From: Streptomyces sulphureus DSM 40104
GTDB lineage: Bacteria > Actinomycetota > Actinomycetes > Streptomycetales > Streptomycetaceae
Assembly: GCF_000381025.1 (NCBI RefSeq)
Contig: NZ_KB905819.1
Span: 186,001-250,000 of the forward strand
Length of the DNA: 64,000 bases
Reading direction: 5' to 3'
Position numbers and translations under genes: made by a program. This document shows, in pieces, positions 24,233-32,428 of the stretch. The notes beneath the pieces were generated by a model. That model was given only the letters and a program-made list of their open reading frames with translations. It searched no databases and was not told where the DNA came from. The first letter of the stretch is position 1; every line of letters starts with the position of its first letter.

Positions 24233-24516
24233 CTACCGGGAGACGCTCAGAAGAGCCAGGACGAAGAGGAACAGCACCAGTGCGCCGCCTCCTGCCTTTG
24301 TCGTGAGGGAGCTGCCGAGACGGCGGTGGTGCGGTCGCACGTAGGAGCCGTTGCTGCGGTGTGCCCGCGTACGTGCGTCGTCGGGACGGTGGAGTGCGGA
24401 GCCGGGTGTGAGCGGAGAACCGAGCGGGCCGGCGGGACAGCGGCAGGACGGCTGCGGCGGGCGTGTGGGCGGACGTAACTTCCGTTCTTGCGGTAGTGAC
24501 CGCGAACCTGTGCCAA
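24233..24516 (-). pseudogene. Frameshifted small repeat protein with C-terminal membrane helix
   Basis: Read from a TTG at 24516 behind GAGGAG, the frame gives LAQVRGHYRKNGSYVRPHAR, then a Pro/Arg-rich linker and a second THVRGH. At the 24360/24361 junction one base is missing: the first repeat has CAC TAC CGC where the second has CAC ACC GC. After restoring a T the frame continues YRSNGSYVRPHHRRLGSS and ends in a hydrophobic helix GGGALVLFLFVLALLSVSR and a stop at 24233. So two copies of a VRGHYR-NGSYVRPH-RR motif precede one membrane helix. It is either a recent pseudogene or a sequencing error; the function is unknown. Confidence 0.65.
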
Positions 24517-24719
24517 CGGGACTCCTCGGTGATCATCGGGCGGGAAGCGCCAAAACGGACGCATCCCAGGACGGTAACCAAGGGGTCTGACAACAACGGC
24601 AGTTCGCGCCTGCCGGGTAACACCCGGAACGCGGCGCCGGGGCATGAGGGATCAAAGACGGGGCTGACGAGGCATCAGGCGACGACGGCGGCCGGCCGGC
24701 TTCCCCGGGACACGAAGAA

Positions 24720-24743
24720 GGGCCGGACCCTGAGGTCCGGCCC
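24720..24743 (-). terminator. Terminator after tRNA-Ser(CGA)
   Basis: GGGCCGGACC and GGTCCGGCCC form a perfect 10-bp stem with a 4-base loop. On the minus strand it is followed by TTCTTCG. It lies 12 bp beyond the tRNA 3' end. Confidence 0.85.
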
Positions 24744-24755
24744 TTCGTTCACCGG

Positions 24756-24840
24756 CGGTAGCGGTGGGATTTGAACCCACGGAGGGTTGCCCCTCACTCG
24801 CTTTCGAGGCGAGCTCCTTCGGCCGCTCGGACACGCTACC
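24756..24840 (-). tRNA. tRNA-Ser (anticodon CGA)
   Basis: On the minus strand the acceptor GGTAGCG pairs with CGCTACC, followed by a G discriminator. The anticodon arm is CTCGC-CTCGAAA-GCGAG, giving anticodon CGA. A long variable arm (TGAGGGGCAACCCTCC) and a GGTTCAAATCC T-loop mark it as a serine tRNA. CCA is not encoded. It begins 10 bp after the tadA stop. Confidence 0.96.
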
Positions 24841-24850
24841 GAGAGGAACT

Positions 24851-25426
24851 CTAGCCCACACCCCCCGCCGCGTCGAAATCCGTACCGGGGGCGGTCCCAT
24901 GAGGTGTGCCACGGCCCGGAGCGGGCGATTGGGCGGCGTCGCGGAAGAAGGACGTGAGGACGGTGGCGCACTCCTCGGCGAGGACGCCGGGCACCACCTC
25001 GGGGCGGTGGTTGAGCCGGCGGTCGCGTACGACGTCCCAGAGCGAGCCGGCGGCTCCGGCCTTCGGGTCGGCGGCGCCGTAGACGACACGGTCGACCCGG
25101 GCGAGGACGGCGGCACCCGCGCACATGGTGCAGGGCTCGAGGGTGACGACGAGGGTGCAGCCGGTGAGTCGCCAGTCCGGGGGCGTACGGCGGTCGTTGA
25201 GGAGCGCGGAGCCCGAGCGGAGGGCGAGGAGTTCGGCGTGCGCCGTCGGATCACCCGTCGCCTCGCGCGTGTTGTGGCCACGGGCGAGGACGGTGCCGTC
25301 GCGGTCGAGGAGGACGGCCCCGATCGGTACGTCGCCGCCGGCGGGGGCGCGCACGGCCTCGGCCAGCGCCAGGCGCATGGAGGCGCGCCAGGGGTCGCGG
25401 ACCGGGTCGGTGTGCTCGTTCTCCAT
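24851..25426 (-). CDS. tadA: tRNA adenosine(34) deaminase
   Basis: TadA converts A34 to inosine in tRNA-Arg(ACG). The 191-residue protein shows the zinc deaminase signature: DPTAHAELLAL (His and catalytic Glu, about residues 61-71) and LEPCTMCAGA (two Cys ligands, about 96-105). The C-terminal tail of about 25 residues is low-complexity Pro/Gly. ATG 25426 gives MENEHTDPVRDPW. It is followed by tRNA-Ser and preceded on the same strand by the tRNA adenosine deaminase-associated gene, an arrangement usual in streptomycetes. Confidence 0.95.
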   Translation of the reverse strand: MENEHTDPVRDPWRASMRLALAEAVRAPAGGDVPIGAVLLDRDGTVLARGHNTREATGDPTAHAELLALRSGSALLNDRRTPPDWRLTGCTLVVTLEPCTMCAGAAVLARVDRVVYGAADPKAGAAGSLWDVVRDRRLNHRPEVVPGVLAEECATVLTSFFRDAAQSPAPGRGTPHGTAPGTDFDAAGGVG

Positions 25427-25476
25427 GTGGACAGTCTCTCCCCGCGCGAGGAGAAGGCTCCCGCGCGGGACCCCGT

Positions 25477-26019
25477 TCAGCGGACGGACTCCAGGACATC
25501 GGTGGCGCCGAGTGCTTCGGCGACCTCGTTCAGGGCGTCCTGAGGGGTGAGCGAGAAGAGTTCGGCGGCCTCCAACCCGAGGTCCGCGAGGAGTTGCGCG
25601 TCGCCGAGCGGTCCGGACGGCGCGGTGTCCTCCGCCGCCTCGCCTTCCGGGGCTTCCTCGGCCGCTTCGCGGTCGGGTTCGCCTTCCTCCGTGCCGTCGA
25701 GGTCGACGAGCTGGTCGAGCGCGGCGAGGTCCTCGGGCTCGCGTCCGAGGAGCTCGTCGGAGAGGAGGACCTCCCCGTAGGAGCTGCGCATCGCGGCTGC
25801 CCCGTCCGAGACGTAGACGCGCGGGTCGTCCTCGCCGTCCACACGGACGAGTCCGAACCACACCCCTTCCTGCTCGATGCAGACCAGCACGGTCTCATCG
25901 TCGGTTGCGGCCTCCCGGGCCAGGTCGGCCAGATCGGCCAGGGTCTCCACATCGTCGAGCTCTGTGTCGCTCGCTTCCCACCCGTCTTCGGTGCGCGCGA
26001 GCAGTGCGGCGAAATACAC
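25477..26019 (-). CDS. tRNA adenosine deaminase-associated protein
   Basis: A 180-residue acidic protein, beginning VYFAALLARTEDGWEASDTE. It corresponds to the actinobacterial family named for its constant position next to tadA. The first about 85 residues look folded (VLVCIEQEGVWFGLVRVDGE). A Glu/Ala/Pro-rich linker (about 110-140) separates a short C-terminal helical part. No catalytic motif is visible. GGGAGAG lies 5 bp before the GTG at 26019. It lies 50 bp upstream of tadA, and co-transcription is likely. Confidence 0.85.
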   Translation of the reverse strand: MYFAALLARTEDGWEASDTELDDVETLADLADLAREAATDDETVLVCIEQEGVWFGLVRVDGEDDPRVYVSDGAAAMRSSYGEVLLSDELLGREPEDLAALDQLVDLDGTEEGEPDREAAEEAPEGEAAEDTAPSGPLGDAQLLADLGLEAAELFSLTPQDALNEVAEALGATDVLESVR

Positions 26020-26259
26020 CGTGACTCTCCCACTTGTTCCAGATGTGCCCGAGTGGTGACGGGGTCCGCGCCCCGCCCCAACCGGAATCGTGGCAGATAC
26101 CGGCGGCCCGGGGAGAGTCTTCGGTAGTGCGTCGGGCAGCTCTTTGGCGCGTCTTTGGCGCGAACTCGCTGGTATGCAACTCACTGTGAGGGCAGCGCGT
26201 TCCGGTGTGACACCGTGTGACGTCGCGTTGCGGGGTCCGTTCGGCTCAGCGCGATGTGC

Positions 26260-26472
26260 TCACCAACGAAAGGTGCGCATCCGCATCGCTTCTCGCATCC
26301 TCGCCGCGCGTGCCCGCCGCGGCTGGACGCGGTTGCGGAGCTCCTTCGCCTCGTTCAGCTCTCGGAGAAACCGGGCGCGGCGACGCAGCCTCTCGTTGTC
26401 CACGTCGGCGCGCTCGCCGCCGTCGGAGTCCGACCCGCGTGCGGGCGGTTCGGGCTTCTTCGGCTCTGGCAT
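26260..26472 (-). CDS. Small highly charged hypothetical protein (70 residues)
   Basis: A short gene divergent from upp. It starts at ATG 26472 with GGAGG 7 bp upstream, and reads MPEPKKPEPPARGSDSDGGE, then an Arg-rich helical C-terminus (NERLRRRARFLRELNEAKEL). The second half could form a coiled coil or bind nucleic acid. Similar short proteins beside upp occur in other streptomycetes as far as I recall, but no function is known. A GTG at 26478 is an alternative start. Confidence 0.7.
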   Translation of the reverse strand: MPEPKKPEPPARGSDSDGGERADVDNERLRRRARFLRELNEAKELRNRVQPRRARAARMREAMRMRTFRW

Positions 26473-26554
26473 ACGCACACCTCCGGGCGTACTCGGCTAC
26501 CTTCCCCCCGATCCGGGGCAGTACGCCAGTGCGAGTGGCGACGGCCCGCCACGG

Positions 26555-26560
26555 TACGGT
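26555..26560 (+). promoter_or_regulatory. -10 element for leaderless upp
   Basis: TACGGT ends 6 bp before the upp ATG and no ribosome site is present, consistent with transcription starting at the A of the start codon. Confidence 0.55.
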
Positions 26561-26566
26561 CGAGCC

Positions 26567-27202
26567 ATGCGGACCCACGTCGTCGACCACCCTTTGGTGG
26601 CCCACAAACTCACCACGCTGCGCGACGAGCGCACCGACTCCCCCACCTTCCGCAGGCTCGCGGACGAGCTGGTGACACTCCTCGCCTACGAGGCGACGAG
26701 GGACGTCCGCGTCGAGGAGGTCGGCGTCCGCACTCCGGTCACGGAAACGGTCGGCGTGCGGCTCTCGCACCCCCGACCGCTGGTGGTCCCGATCATCCGC
26801 GCCGGGCTCGGGATGCTGGAGGGCATGGTCCGCCTCCTGCCCACGGCGGAGGTCGGTTTCCTCGGCATGATCCGCGACGAGGAGACCCTCCAGGCGTCGA
26901 CCTACGCGAACCGGATGCCCGACGACCTCTCCGGCCGCCAGGTCTACGTGCTCGACCCGATGCTCGCGACCGGCGGCACCCTCGTCGCCGCGATCCGCGA
27001 GCTGATCCGCCGCGGTGCGGACGACGTCACCGCGATCTGCCTGCTCGCCGCGCCCGAGGGCGTCGAGGTGATGGAGCGCGAGCTGGCGGGGACGCCGGTC
27101 ACCGTCGTCACCGCCTCCGTCGACGAGCGCCTCAATGAGCAGGGGTTCATCGTCCCCGGCCTCGGCGACGCCGGGGACCGGATGTACGGGACCGTCGCCT
27201 GA
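26567..27202 (+). CDS. upp: Uracil phosphoribosyltransferase
   Basis: Upp makes UMP from uracil and PRPP in pyrimidine salvage. The 211-residue length is exact for the family. Motifs are MRTHVVDHPLVAHKLT at the N-terminus, PIIRAGLGMLEG (uracil side), and the PRPP loop VLDPMLATGGT. The C-terminus has FIVPGLGDAGDRMYGT, the uracil-binding loop. Start ATG 26567 gives the family N-terminus directly. It is convergent with the LytR_C gene, with a shared hairpin between. Confidence 0.98.
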   Translation: MRTHVVDHPLVAHKLTTLRDERTDSPTFRRLADELVTLLAYEATRDVRVEEVGVRTPVTETVGVRLSHPRPLVVPIIRAGLGMLEGMVRLLPTAEVGFLGMIRDEETLQASTYANRMPDDLSGRQVYVLDPMLATGGTLVAAIRELIRRGADDVTAICLLAAPEGVEVMERELAGTPVTVVTASVDERLNEQGFIVPGLGDAGDRMYGTVA

Positions 27203-27209
27203 CGCCATG

Positions 27210-27234
27210 CGCCGCGCCGCTCAGCAGCGCGGCG
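27210..27234. terminator. Short bidirectional hairpin between upp and the LytR_C gene
   Basis: CGCCGCGC and GCGCGGCG pair over a 9-base loop. Its right arm lies in the last codons of the minus-strand gene. Confidence 0.6.
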
Positions 27235-27889
27235 AGGCGGAGGCGGCGGGCACGGTACCGCTGAGCGCGGCGAGGGCGTCCTTCGCGTCCTTCTGCGGTG
27301 TCAACTTCTTGAAGCCGTCGCCGAGTACCAGGTCGACCTCGTCGCCGTCGCGGTCGTCGTACTTGGTGTCGGCGCCCTCGAGCTGCGTCCCGAGGACCTT
27401 GAGCCGCGTGGTGTTCTCGGCGCCGGGGGCGGCGAGCAGGAGGCCCTCCGCCTTCACCTTCTTGTCGAGGCTTCCGGGCGCGTTGCCCACCTTGCCGACC
27501 TTGAAGCCGCGCTTCTCCAACTCGTCGGCGGTGGACTGGGCGAGCCCGCTGCGCTCGGTGGCGTTGAGAACGTTGACGGTGATCGACTTGGGCTTCGGCG
27601 CTGTTGCGCCCTTGAGCGGCGGAGAGGCGGAGGAGGGGGCGCCGTTCTTCGCTGCGGCCGGTGTCGCGCAGGCCCGCGAGTCGGAGTCGGAGGCCGAGGC
27701 CGGAGTGCCGTCGCCGGAGAAGACGTCGACGAGCTGGAGCGTCCCCCACCCCAGCAGTCCGGCGGCAGCCAACCCCGCGACGGTGCCGAGAATCAGCCTG
27801 CGACGCCCACGCGGGCGGCGCATACGCGGATAGCGGTCGCCCTTGATGCGGTACTTCCCGCCCATGCCTGGGGGAGTGAGCATGCTCAT
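27221..27889 (-). CDS. Membrane-anchored LytR C-terminal-domain protein
   Basis: A 222-residue protein with a basic cytoplasmic start (PRGRRRLI), one membrane helix (about residues 32-55), a Ser/Ala/Pro linker, and a LytR_C domain (SITVNVLNATERSGLAQSTA through DLVLGDGFKKL, about 100-200). LytR_C domains accompany cell-wall polymer ligases, so an extracytoplasmic wall role is likely but unproven. No ribosome site precedes ATG 27889. TACGCT on the same strand ends 6 bp upstream, suggesting a leaderless message. Confidence 0.85.
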   Translation of the reverse strand: MSMLTPPGMGGKYRIKGDRYPRMRRPRGRRRLILGTVAGLAAAGLLGWGTLQLVDVFSGDGTPASASDSDSRACATPAAAKNGAPSSASPPLKGATAPKPKSITVNVLNATERSGLAQSTADELEKRGFKVGKVGNAPGSLDKKVKAEGLLLAAPGAENTTRLKVLGTQLEGADTKYDDRDGDEVDLVLGDGFKKLTPQKDAKDALAALSGTVPAASASPRC

Positions 27890-27895
27890 ATGCAG

Positions 27896-27901
27896 AGCGT
27901 A
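27896..27901 (-). promoter_or_regulatory. -10 element for the leaderless LytR_C gene
   Basis: TACGCT on the minus strand ends 6 bp before the ATG at 27889. Confidence 0.5.
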
Positions 27902-28001
27902 GTGCCGAAGACCGCGCCTGCGTACTAGATGATCAATGGCCGGACCGCGCCGTCCCCGAAAGGCTCAACGGCGGTGCGCCGCACGGGGGTTGCGGCCGGG
28001 C

Positions 28002-28298
28002 TCAGTCGAGTTCGAGGACGCGGGCGTGGAGCACTTGGCGCTGCTGCAGTGCTGCCCGGACGGCCCGGTGGAGCCCGTCCTCCAGGTAGAGGTCGCCCTG
28101 CCACTTCACGACGTGCGCGAAGAGGTCGCCGTAGAAGGTGGAGTCCTCCGCGAGGAGGGTCTCCAGATCGAGCTGGCCCTTGGTGGTGACGAGCTGATCC
28201 AGGCGCACCGGGCGTGGGGCGACGTCCGCCCACTGCCGGGTGCTCTCCCGGCCGTGGTCGGGGTACGGCCGTCCGTTTCCGACTCGCTTGAAGATCAC
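28002..28298 (-). CDS. VapB-like antitoxin-family protein, without an adjacent toxin
   Basis: A 98-residue conserved streptomycete protein beginning MIFKRVGNGRPYPDHGRE. Its C-terminal half (KWQGDLYLEDGLHRAVRAAL) is the part that leads automatic annotation to call it a VapB-type antitoxin. No PIN-domain toxin or other toxin gene is next to it, so a toxin-antitoxin role is doubtful. It is more likely a core protein of unknown function. The GTG at 28298 follows a TAGGCT -10-like element by 6 bp, with no ribosome site, so it is probably leaderless. Confidence 0.75.
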   Translation of the reverse strand: MIFKRVGNGRPYPDHGRESTRQWADVAPRPVRLDQLVTTKGQLDLETLLAEDSTFYGDLFAHVVKWQGDLYLEDGLHRAVRAALQQRQVLHARVLELD

Positions 28299-28304
28299 AC
28301 GGAA

Positions 28305-28310
28305 AGCCTA
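28305..28310 (-). promoter_or_regulatory. -10 element for the leaderless VapB-like gene
   Basis: TAGGCT on the minus strand ends 6 bp before the GTG start at 28298. Confidence 0.5.
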
Positions 28311-28576
28311 CCGGGCCGTGAGCGGGAGATGCAGCCTCGCGGTCGGGGTGGAATCCTCGCAGAACAGTAGTGAACGGACGGCTGCTCACCTCCGAGTGGG
28401 ACGTAGGTGACGCGGGGTGCGGGTGTGCATGCGGAGCGCTCGGTCCCGGCTTGCTCCGTAGGCGTCGCGTCGGAACGGGAACGGTGGAGGTGAGCAAGGG
28501 CGTTGGTAGCGTGTGACGTCCGCCCGTGGCTGTGGTGGACATGCCGTCCCGCCGCATCCCTGATCAGGAGCACCCC

Positions 28577-29332
28577 GTGGTTGATCTCGCCCTCGGTCCA
28601 AGCTGGCTGGACCCGGACTATCTGATCCAGCAGTTCGGACTGATCGGGATCCTGACGATCGTCTTCGCCGAATCCGGCCTGTTGATCGGCTTCTTCCTCC
28701 CAGGTGACTCGCTGCTCTTCACCACGGGGCTGCTCGTCGCCACCGACCAGTACCTCCACTTCCCGCTCTGGCTCGTGTGCCTGCTGATCGTCATCGCCGC
28801 GGTCGTCGGTGACCAGGTCGGCTACCTCTTCGGGCGGAAGGTCGGGCCCGCGCTCTTCAAGCGTCCCGACTCGAAGCTGTTCAAACAGGAGAACGTCGAG
28901 AAGGCGCACGCCTTCTTCGAGAAGCACGGCCCCAAGTCGCTGGTGCTCGCGAGGTTCGTGCCGGTGGTGCGGACCTTCACGCCGATCATCGCCGGCGTGA
29001 GCCGGATGCGGTACCGCTCCTTCGTCACCTTCAACATCATCGGCGGTGTGCTCTGGGGCGCGGGCGTGACGCTCCTCGGGGCGGCGCTAGGGCAGATCGA
29101 GGCGGTGCGGGAGAACATCGAGATGATGCTCGTCGGCATCGTGCTGCTGTCGATCCTGCCGATCGTCATCGAGTACCTGCGCGCGCGCAAGGCCGGCAAG
29201 AAGGAGACGCCGGCGGTGCCGACCGTCGACGCGGTCGAGGGCGCCGCGCCCCTCCCGCAGGAGGCCGGCGGTGCCCCGGCCGAGCAGTCCCCGCCGCACC
29301 GCAACGGGCGCGGGCGGCACGCGCGGCGCTGA
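28577..29332 (+). CDS. DedA-family (SNARE-associated) membrane protein
   Basis: A 251-residue polytopic protein of the DedA/VTT family, which flips phospholipid or undecaprenyl-phosphate carriers. Signatures are FAESGLLIGFFLPGDSLLF near the N-terminus, the loop GDQVGYLFGRKVGP, and ARFVPVVRTFTPIIAG with the conserved Arg residues. The C-terminal about 50 residues are polar, ending in a basic GRGRHARR tail. The GTG at 28577 has AGGAG 6 bp upstream; a longer in-frame start at 28526 lacks one. Confidence 0.9.
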   Translation: MVDLALGPSWLDPDYLIQQFGLIGILTIVFAESGLLIGFFLPGDSLLFTTGLLVATDQYLHFPLWLVCLLIVIAAVVGDQVGYLFGRKVGPALFKRPDSKLFKQENVEKAHAFFEKHGPKSLVLARFVPVVRTFTPIIAGVSRMRYRSFVTFNIIGGVLWGAGVTLLGAALGQIEAVRENIEMMLVGIVLLSILPIVIEYLRARKAGKKETPAVPTVDAVEGAAPLPQEAGGAPAEQSPPHRNGRGRHARR

Positions 29333-29346
29333 CGGTGCAGGAGCAC

Positions 29347-29380
29347 GCTTCGGGCCCCGGCAGCCGCCGGGGCCCGAAGC
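29347..29380. terminator. Bidirectional terminator between DedA and the antiporter
   Basis: Perfect 15-base arms (GCTTCGGGCCCCGGC and its complement) enclose a 4-base loop between the convergent genes. Confidence 0.88.
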
Positions 29381-29392
29381 ATGTACGACGGA

Positions 29393-30616
29393 TCAGCGTT
29401 CGGCCGGCTCCGGTTCGCGGGCCGGGAGGGCGTCGTGCGAGCCGTCGGCTTCGGCGCTCCTGGGGAGCACCTTGGCGAGCCAGTGCGAGCGCCCTGCCAT
29501 GAGCGGCGCGACGATCGCGAGGATGAGGACGTACCCGGCGATGAAGGGCGAGAGCCGGTCGTCGAGTCCGGCCGACGCGGCCATGGTCGCGAGGATCAGG
29601 GCGAACTCTCCGCGGGCGAGCAGAGTGGTGGCGACGTTCGCCGCCTGCTGCCGACCGAAGCCGTAGAGCCGTCCGGCGACCAGCCCGGCGAGGACGTTCA
29701 TGACGACGGTGAGCGCCACCGCGATCAGCACGGGCCGGATGACGCTCGGAAGGTCGCCCGGGTCGATGGAGAGTCCGAAGCCGAAGAAGAAGATCGCGGC
29801 GAAGGCGTCGCGCAGCGGGTGGACGAGCTCCCTGATGCGCTCCCCGGAAGCCGTGTTGCCCAGCATCAGGCCGACCATGAAGGCGCCGATCGCATCGGCG
29901 ACCCCGAACTCCTCGGCGATCCCCGCGACGAGGACGGCGGCGCCGAGGAAGGAGATCACCAGTAGCTCGTTGTCCTTGATCGCGAAGACGCGGCCGACGA
30001 TCCGGGTGCCGAACCGCGCGAGGAGCGCCAGTGCGAGGAGGAAGGCGAACGCCTTGCCGATCTGGAGCGAGGCGGCGGCGAGGTCGTCGGCGCCGGAGAG
30101 GACCGGCTGGAGGGCTGCGAGGTAGAGCGCGAGGAAGATGTCCTCGACGACGATGATGCCGAGGATCGGCTTGGTCTCCCCGTTGCCGATGCGGCCGAGG
30201 TCGACGAGCGTCTTCGTCACGATCGCCGAGGAGGAGATGCCGAGCACCCCCGCGAGGACGAGCGCCTCCGAGGTGCCCCAGCCGAGGAGGAAGCCGAAGG
30301 CGAGACCGGCGCCGACGTTGAGCGCGAGGTAGAGACCCCCGGCGGCGGCCATCTTCCTGCCGCCGTTCTTGAGGTCGTCCATGTGGAACTCGAGACCCAG
30401 GTAGAACAGCAGCAGCACGAGGCCGAGCGCGGAGAGCATCTCCAGGTCGTGCGGGTCGTCGAGGAGGACGAAGCCGGGGGTGTTGGAGCCCAGGAGGATG
30501 CCGGCCAGGATGAAGAGCGGGATGGTGGGCAGCCCGATGCGGTTGCCGAGCCGCGCGAGGACCGCGGCGGCGACGAACGCCCCGCCCATGGCGATCAACG
30601 TGTCTGCGTGTCCCAT
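29393..30616 (-). CDS. CPA2-family cation/proton antiporter (KefB/KhtU-like)
   Basis: A 407-residue membrane antiporter. Helix signatures include LFILAGILLGSNTPGF, FYLGLEFHMDDLKNG, LAGVLGISSSAIVTK and FGVADAIGAFMVGLMLGNTA. It has no C-terminal TrkA-N (nucleotide-binding) domain. Related streptomycete antiporters usually follow a small TrkA-C regulatory subunit gene, but the 355 bp upstream holds no such gene. Exchange of K+ for H+ is inferred from the family. The ATG at 30616 starts MGHADTLIAMG. Confidence 0.9.
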   Translation of the reverse strand: MGHADTLIAMGGAFVAAAVLARLGNRIGLPTIPLFILAGILLGSNTPGFVLLDDPHDLEMLSALGLVLLLFYLGLEFHMDDLKNGGRKMAAAGGLYLALNVGAGLAFGFLLGWGTSEALVLAGVLGISSSAIVTKTLVDLGRIGNGETKPILGIIVVEDIFLALYLAALQPVLSGADDLAAASLQIGKAFAFLLALALLARFGTRIVGRVFAIKDNELLVISFLGAAVLVAGIAEEFGVADAIGAFMVGLMLGNTASGERIRELVHPLRDAFAAIFFFGFGLSIDPGDLPSVIRPVLIAVALTVVMNVLAGLVAGRLYGFGRQQAANVATTLLARGEFALILATMAASAGLDDRLSPFIAGYVLILAIVAPLMAGRSHWLAKVLPRSAEADGSHDALPAREPEPAER

Positions 30617-30971
30617 GGGTTACCACTCCCTCTCGGCGGCGAAGCGACGTCGGATGTCGGGGGCTGCGGTTGTACGGGGGTGCGGCGGCAAGCGGATGTC
30701 TCCTCCGGGCGCTTCCAGCGGGCGTGAGAGAACAGGTAGGTCAAGGGGATATCAAAGAAACGTTAATAGTTAGTTTACCAAAGCAGTATGTGTGTGGGTG
30801 GCGGTGCGGGACAAAGCCCAACAAACCTGCTGCTTAGGGCAGTTGGCGCACGGTGAGGACGGGGGGTACAGGTAAAGAACCGATGCGGGGCGCCGTTTGA
30901 TTCCGGGTTGCTGAATGACGCTTATGAGTGCTTTGCGTCGAGCGGGTCGATACGGGGCGACCCGATCCGGT
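30617..30971. other. AT-richer intergenic region with a MarR-operator-like dyad
   Basis: 355 bp between two minus-strand genes, unusually AT-rich around 30750-30790. CTGCTTAGGGCAG at 30830-30842 shares an 11-base core with operator 1 at 18756. A possible minus-strand -35, TTGACC, lies near 30740. No gene, and no riboswitch I could match, was found. Confidence 0.5.
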
Positions 30972-32375
30972 TCACCAGCCGGTCAGGAGCAGGTGGTTGA
31001 GGAGGAGCGCCAGTGCGGCCTGGGCGGCGAGCCAACTCCGGTTGCGGTGGAGCGCGGCGCAGGCTGCGGGGAGCCAGACCATGAACGGCAGCCAGATGCG
31101 CTCCGTCTCGCCCTTGCTCATGCCCGAGGCATCGGCGAGGAGAAGCGCGGCGAGGAGCGCGGCGACCAAGAGCGTCGCGCGGTCGGCGCCGCGCGCGCGA
31201 CGGGCGCGGAGCCGCGTCACCGCGCGGGGTGTACGCGCCAGAAGCCTCCGTACGCCCGCCGCGGCGGCCGGCCCGGTGGCGAGGGCGGTGCACGCGAGGT
31301 TGGCCCAGACCCAGTAGGCGTACGGGCGGGTGGCCGCGACGCCCTGGTAGTAGCGCGCCGTCAGGAGGTGGTACGCCTCCCACCAGTTGAACCCGCAGAG
31401 CGCGAACGGCAGTGCCACGGCGCACACCCCGGCGAGCGCGGGGGCGAGCGGCCGCGCAGAGCGTGCGAGGAGGAGCACCGCGAGCGCGGGAAGGGCGAAA
31501 AGGACGAGTCCGTACGAGAGATGGCAGAGGATGCCGAAGAGGAGGCCCGAGGCTGCGGCCGTGAGGCGCGGCTTCCTAGCGGTGCCCGTGGCGGCGCCGG
31601 CCAGGAGGGCGAGCGCCCAGGCGCCGACGGCGGCGAAGTACCCGTCGGCCGAGACGCCGATCCAGACGGCGGCCGGTGTGAGGACGAGGAAGGGCGCTGC
31701 GCGGCGGGCGAGCACGTCGCCGCCGAGGGTGCGGAGGGTGCAGAGGACGGCGGCCGCGGCGGAACTCCCCACCGTGAGGCACCAGACGGCGGCCCAGGCC
31801 CCTCCGCCGAGTCCCATCCTGTCGAGGCCGACGAAGGTGAGGACGGCGCCTGGCGGGTGGCCCGCGATGTGGGCGGGCCAGTGGTCGACCGAGTCGATGA
31901 GGATGTGGTCGGTGAAGGTGCGCAGGGCCGGGAGGAGAGGGTCGAACCTGTCGGTGCCGAGGAGGTACTCGTGGCGCTGGAGGAGGCGCCCGGCCACGCC
32001 CCGCTGCCAGCCGTCGACGAGCGCGAGCGACCAGCACCACGCCGCGGAGGCCGCCCACACCGCCAACGGCAGTGCGCGCGGCCCCAGTCGGGCGGCGAGC
32101 GGCGGCCCGTAGGCGACGACGGCCGCCGCGACGAGGAGGGCGGCAGGGGTCCCCGGGCCGACGTGGGGCAGCCACTCGGCGTAGAGCGGGGGCGCGTCGA
32201 CGTAGAGGATCTGGCCGTGGCGCTGGATCTCGACACCGATGAGGGACGCGGCGAGTACGAGCGCGGCGACCGCTGCGACGGCGTACAGGTCGCGTGCGCC
32301 CGGGCGGGCCCCTGGGGGCGAGGGTCGCCGAGCGTGCGGGCGTTGGTCCGGGGGCGTCGTGCCTGTGGTGGTCAT
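30972..32375 (-). CDS. Polytopic membrane protein, GT-C glycosyltransferase-like
   Basis: A 467-residue integral membrane protein with about eleven hydrophobic helices. A polar loop after the first helix (VDAPPLYAEWLPHVGPGTPA) and a later DHWPAHIAGHPPGAVL loop resemble the extracytoplasmic loops of GT-C mannosyl- or arabinosyltransferases. That assignment is inference. It is the last gene of a four-gene minus-strand set: GT2 transferase, DUF2064 protein, methyltransferase, then this. The set suggests assembly of a lipid-linked or surface glycan. Confidence 0.78.
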   Translation of the reverse strand: MTTTGTTPPDQRPHARRPSPPGARPGARDLYAVAAVAALVLAASLIGVEIQRHGQILYVDAPPLYAEWLPHVGPGTPAALLVAAAVVAYGPPLAARLGPRALPLAVWAASAAWCWSLALVDGWQRGVAGRLLQRHEYLLGTDRFDPLLPALRTFTDHILIDSVDHWPAHIAGHPPGAVLTFVGLDRMGLGGGAWAAVWCLTVGSSAAAAVLCTLRTLGGDVLARRAAPFLVLTPAAVWIGVSADGYFAAVGAWALALLAGAATGTARKPRLTAAASGLLFGILCHLSYGLVLFALPALAVLLLARSARPLAPALAGVCAVALPFALCGFNWWEAYHLLTARYYQGVAATRPYAYWVWANLACTALATGPAAAAGVRRLLARTPRAVTRLRARRARGADRATLLVAALLAALLLADASGMSKGETERIWLPFMVWLPAACAALHRNRSWLAAQAALALLLNHLLLTGW

Positions 32376-32428
32376 CTGCGGTGGGCCTCACGGGCCTTGA
32401 AGCGGGTGGGCATCGCGACTCGGCCGGT

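Noticed and set aside
28002..28298. A toxin-antitoxin module
   Set aside because: Only an antitoxin-like protein is present. The neighbours are a wall-associated protein and DedA, with no toxin gene.
30617..30971. A cyclic-di-AMP (ydaO) or potassium riboswitch before the antiporter
   Set aside because: I looked for the conserved ydaO strands on both strands and did not find them. Only a short GCCC/GGGC dyad is present.
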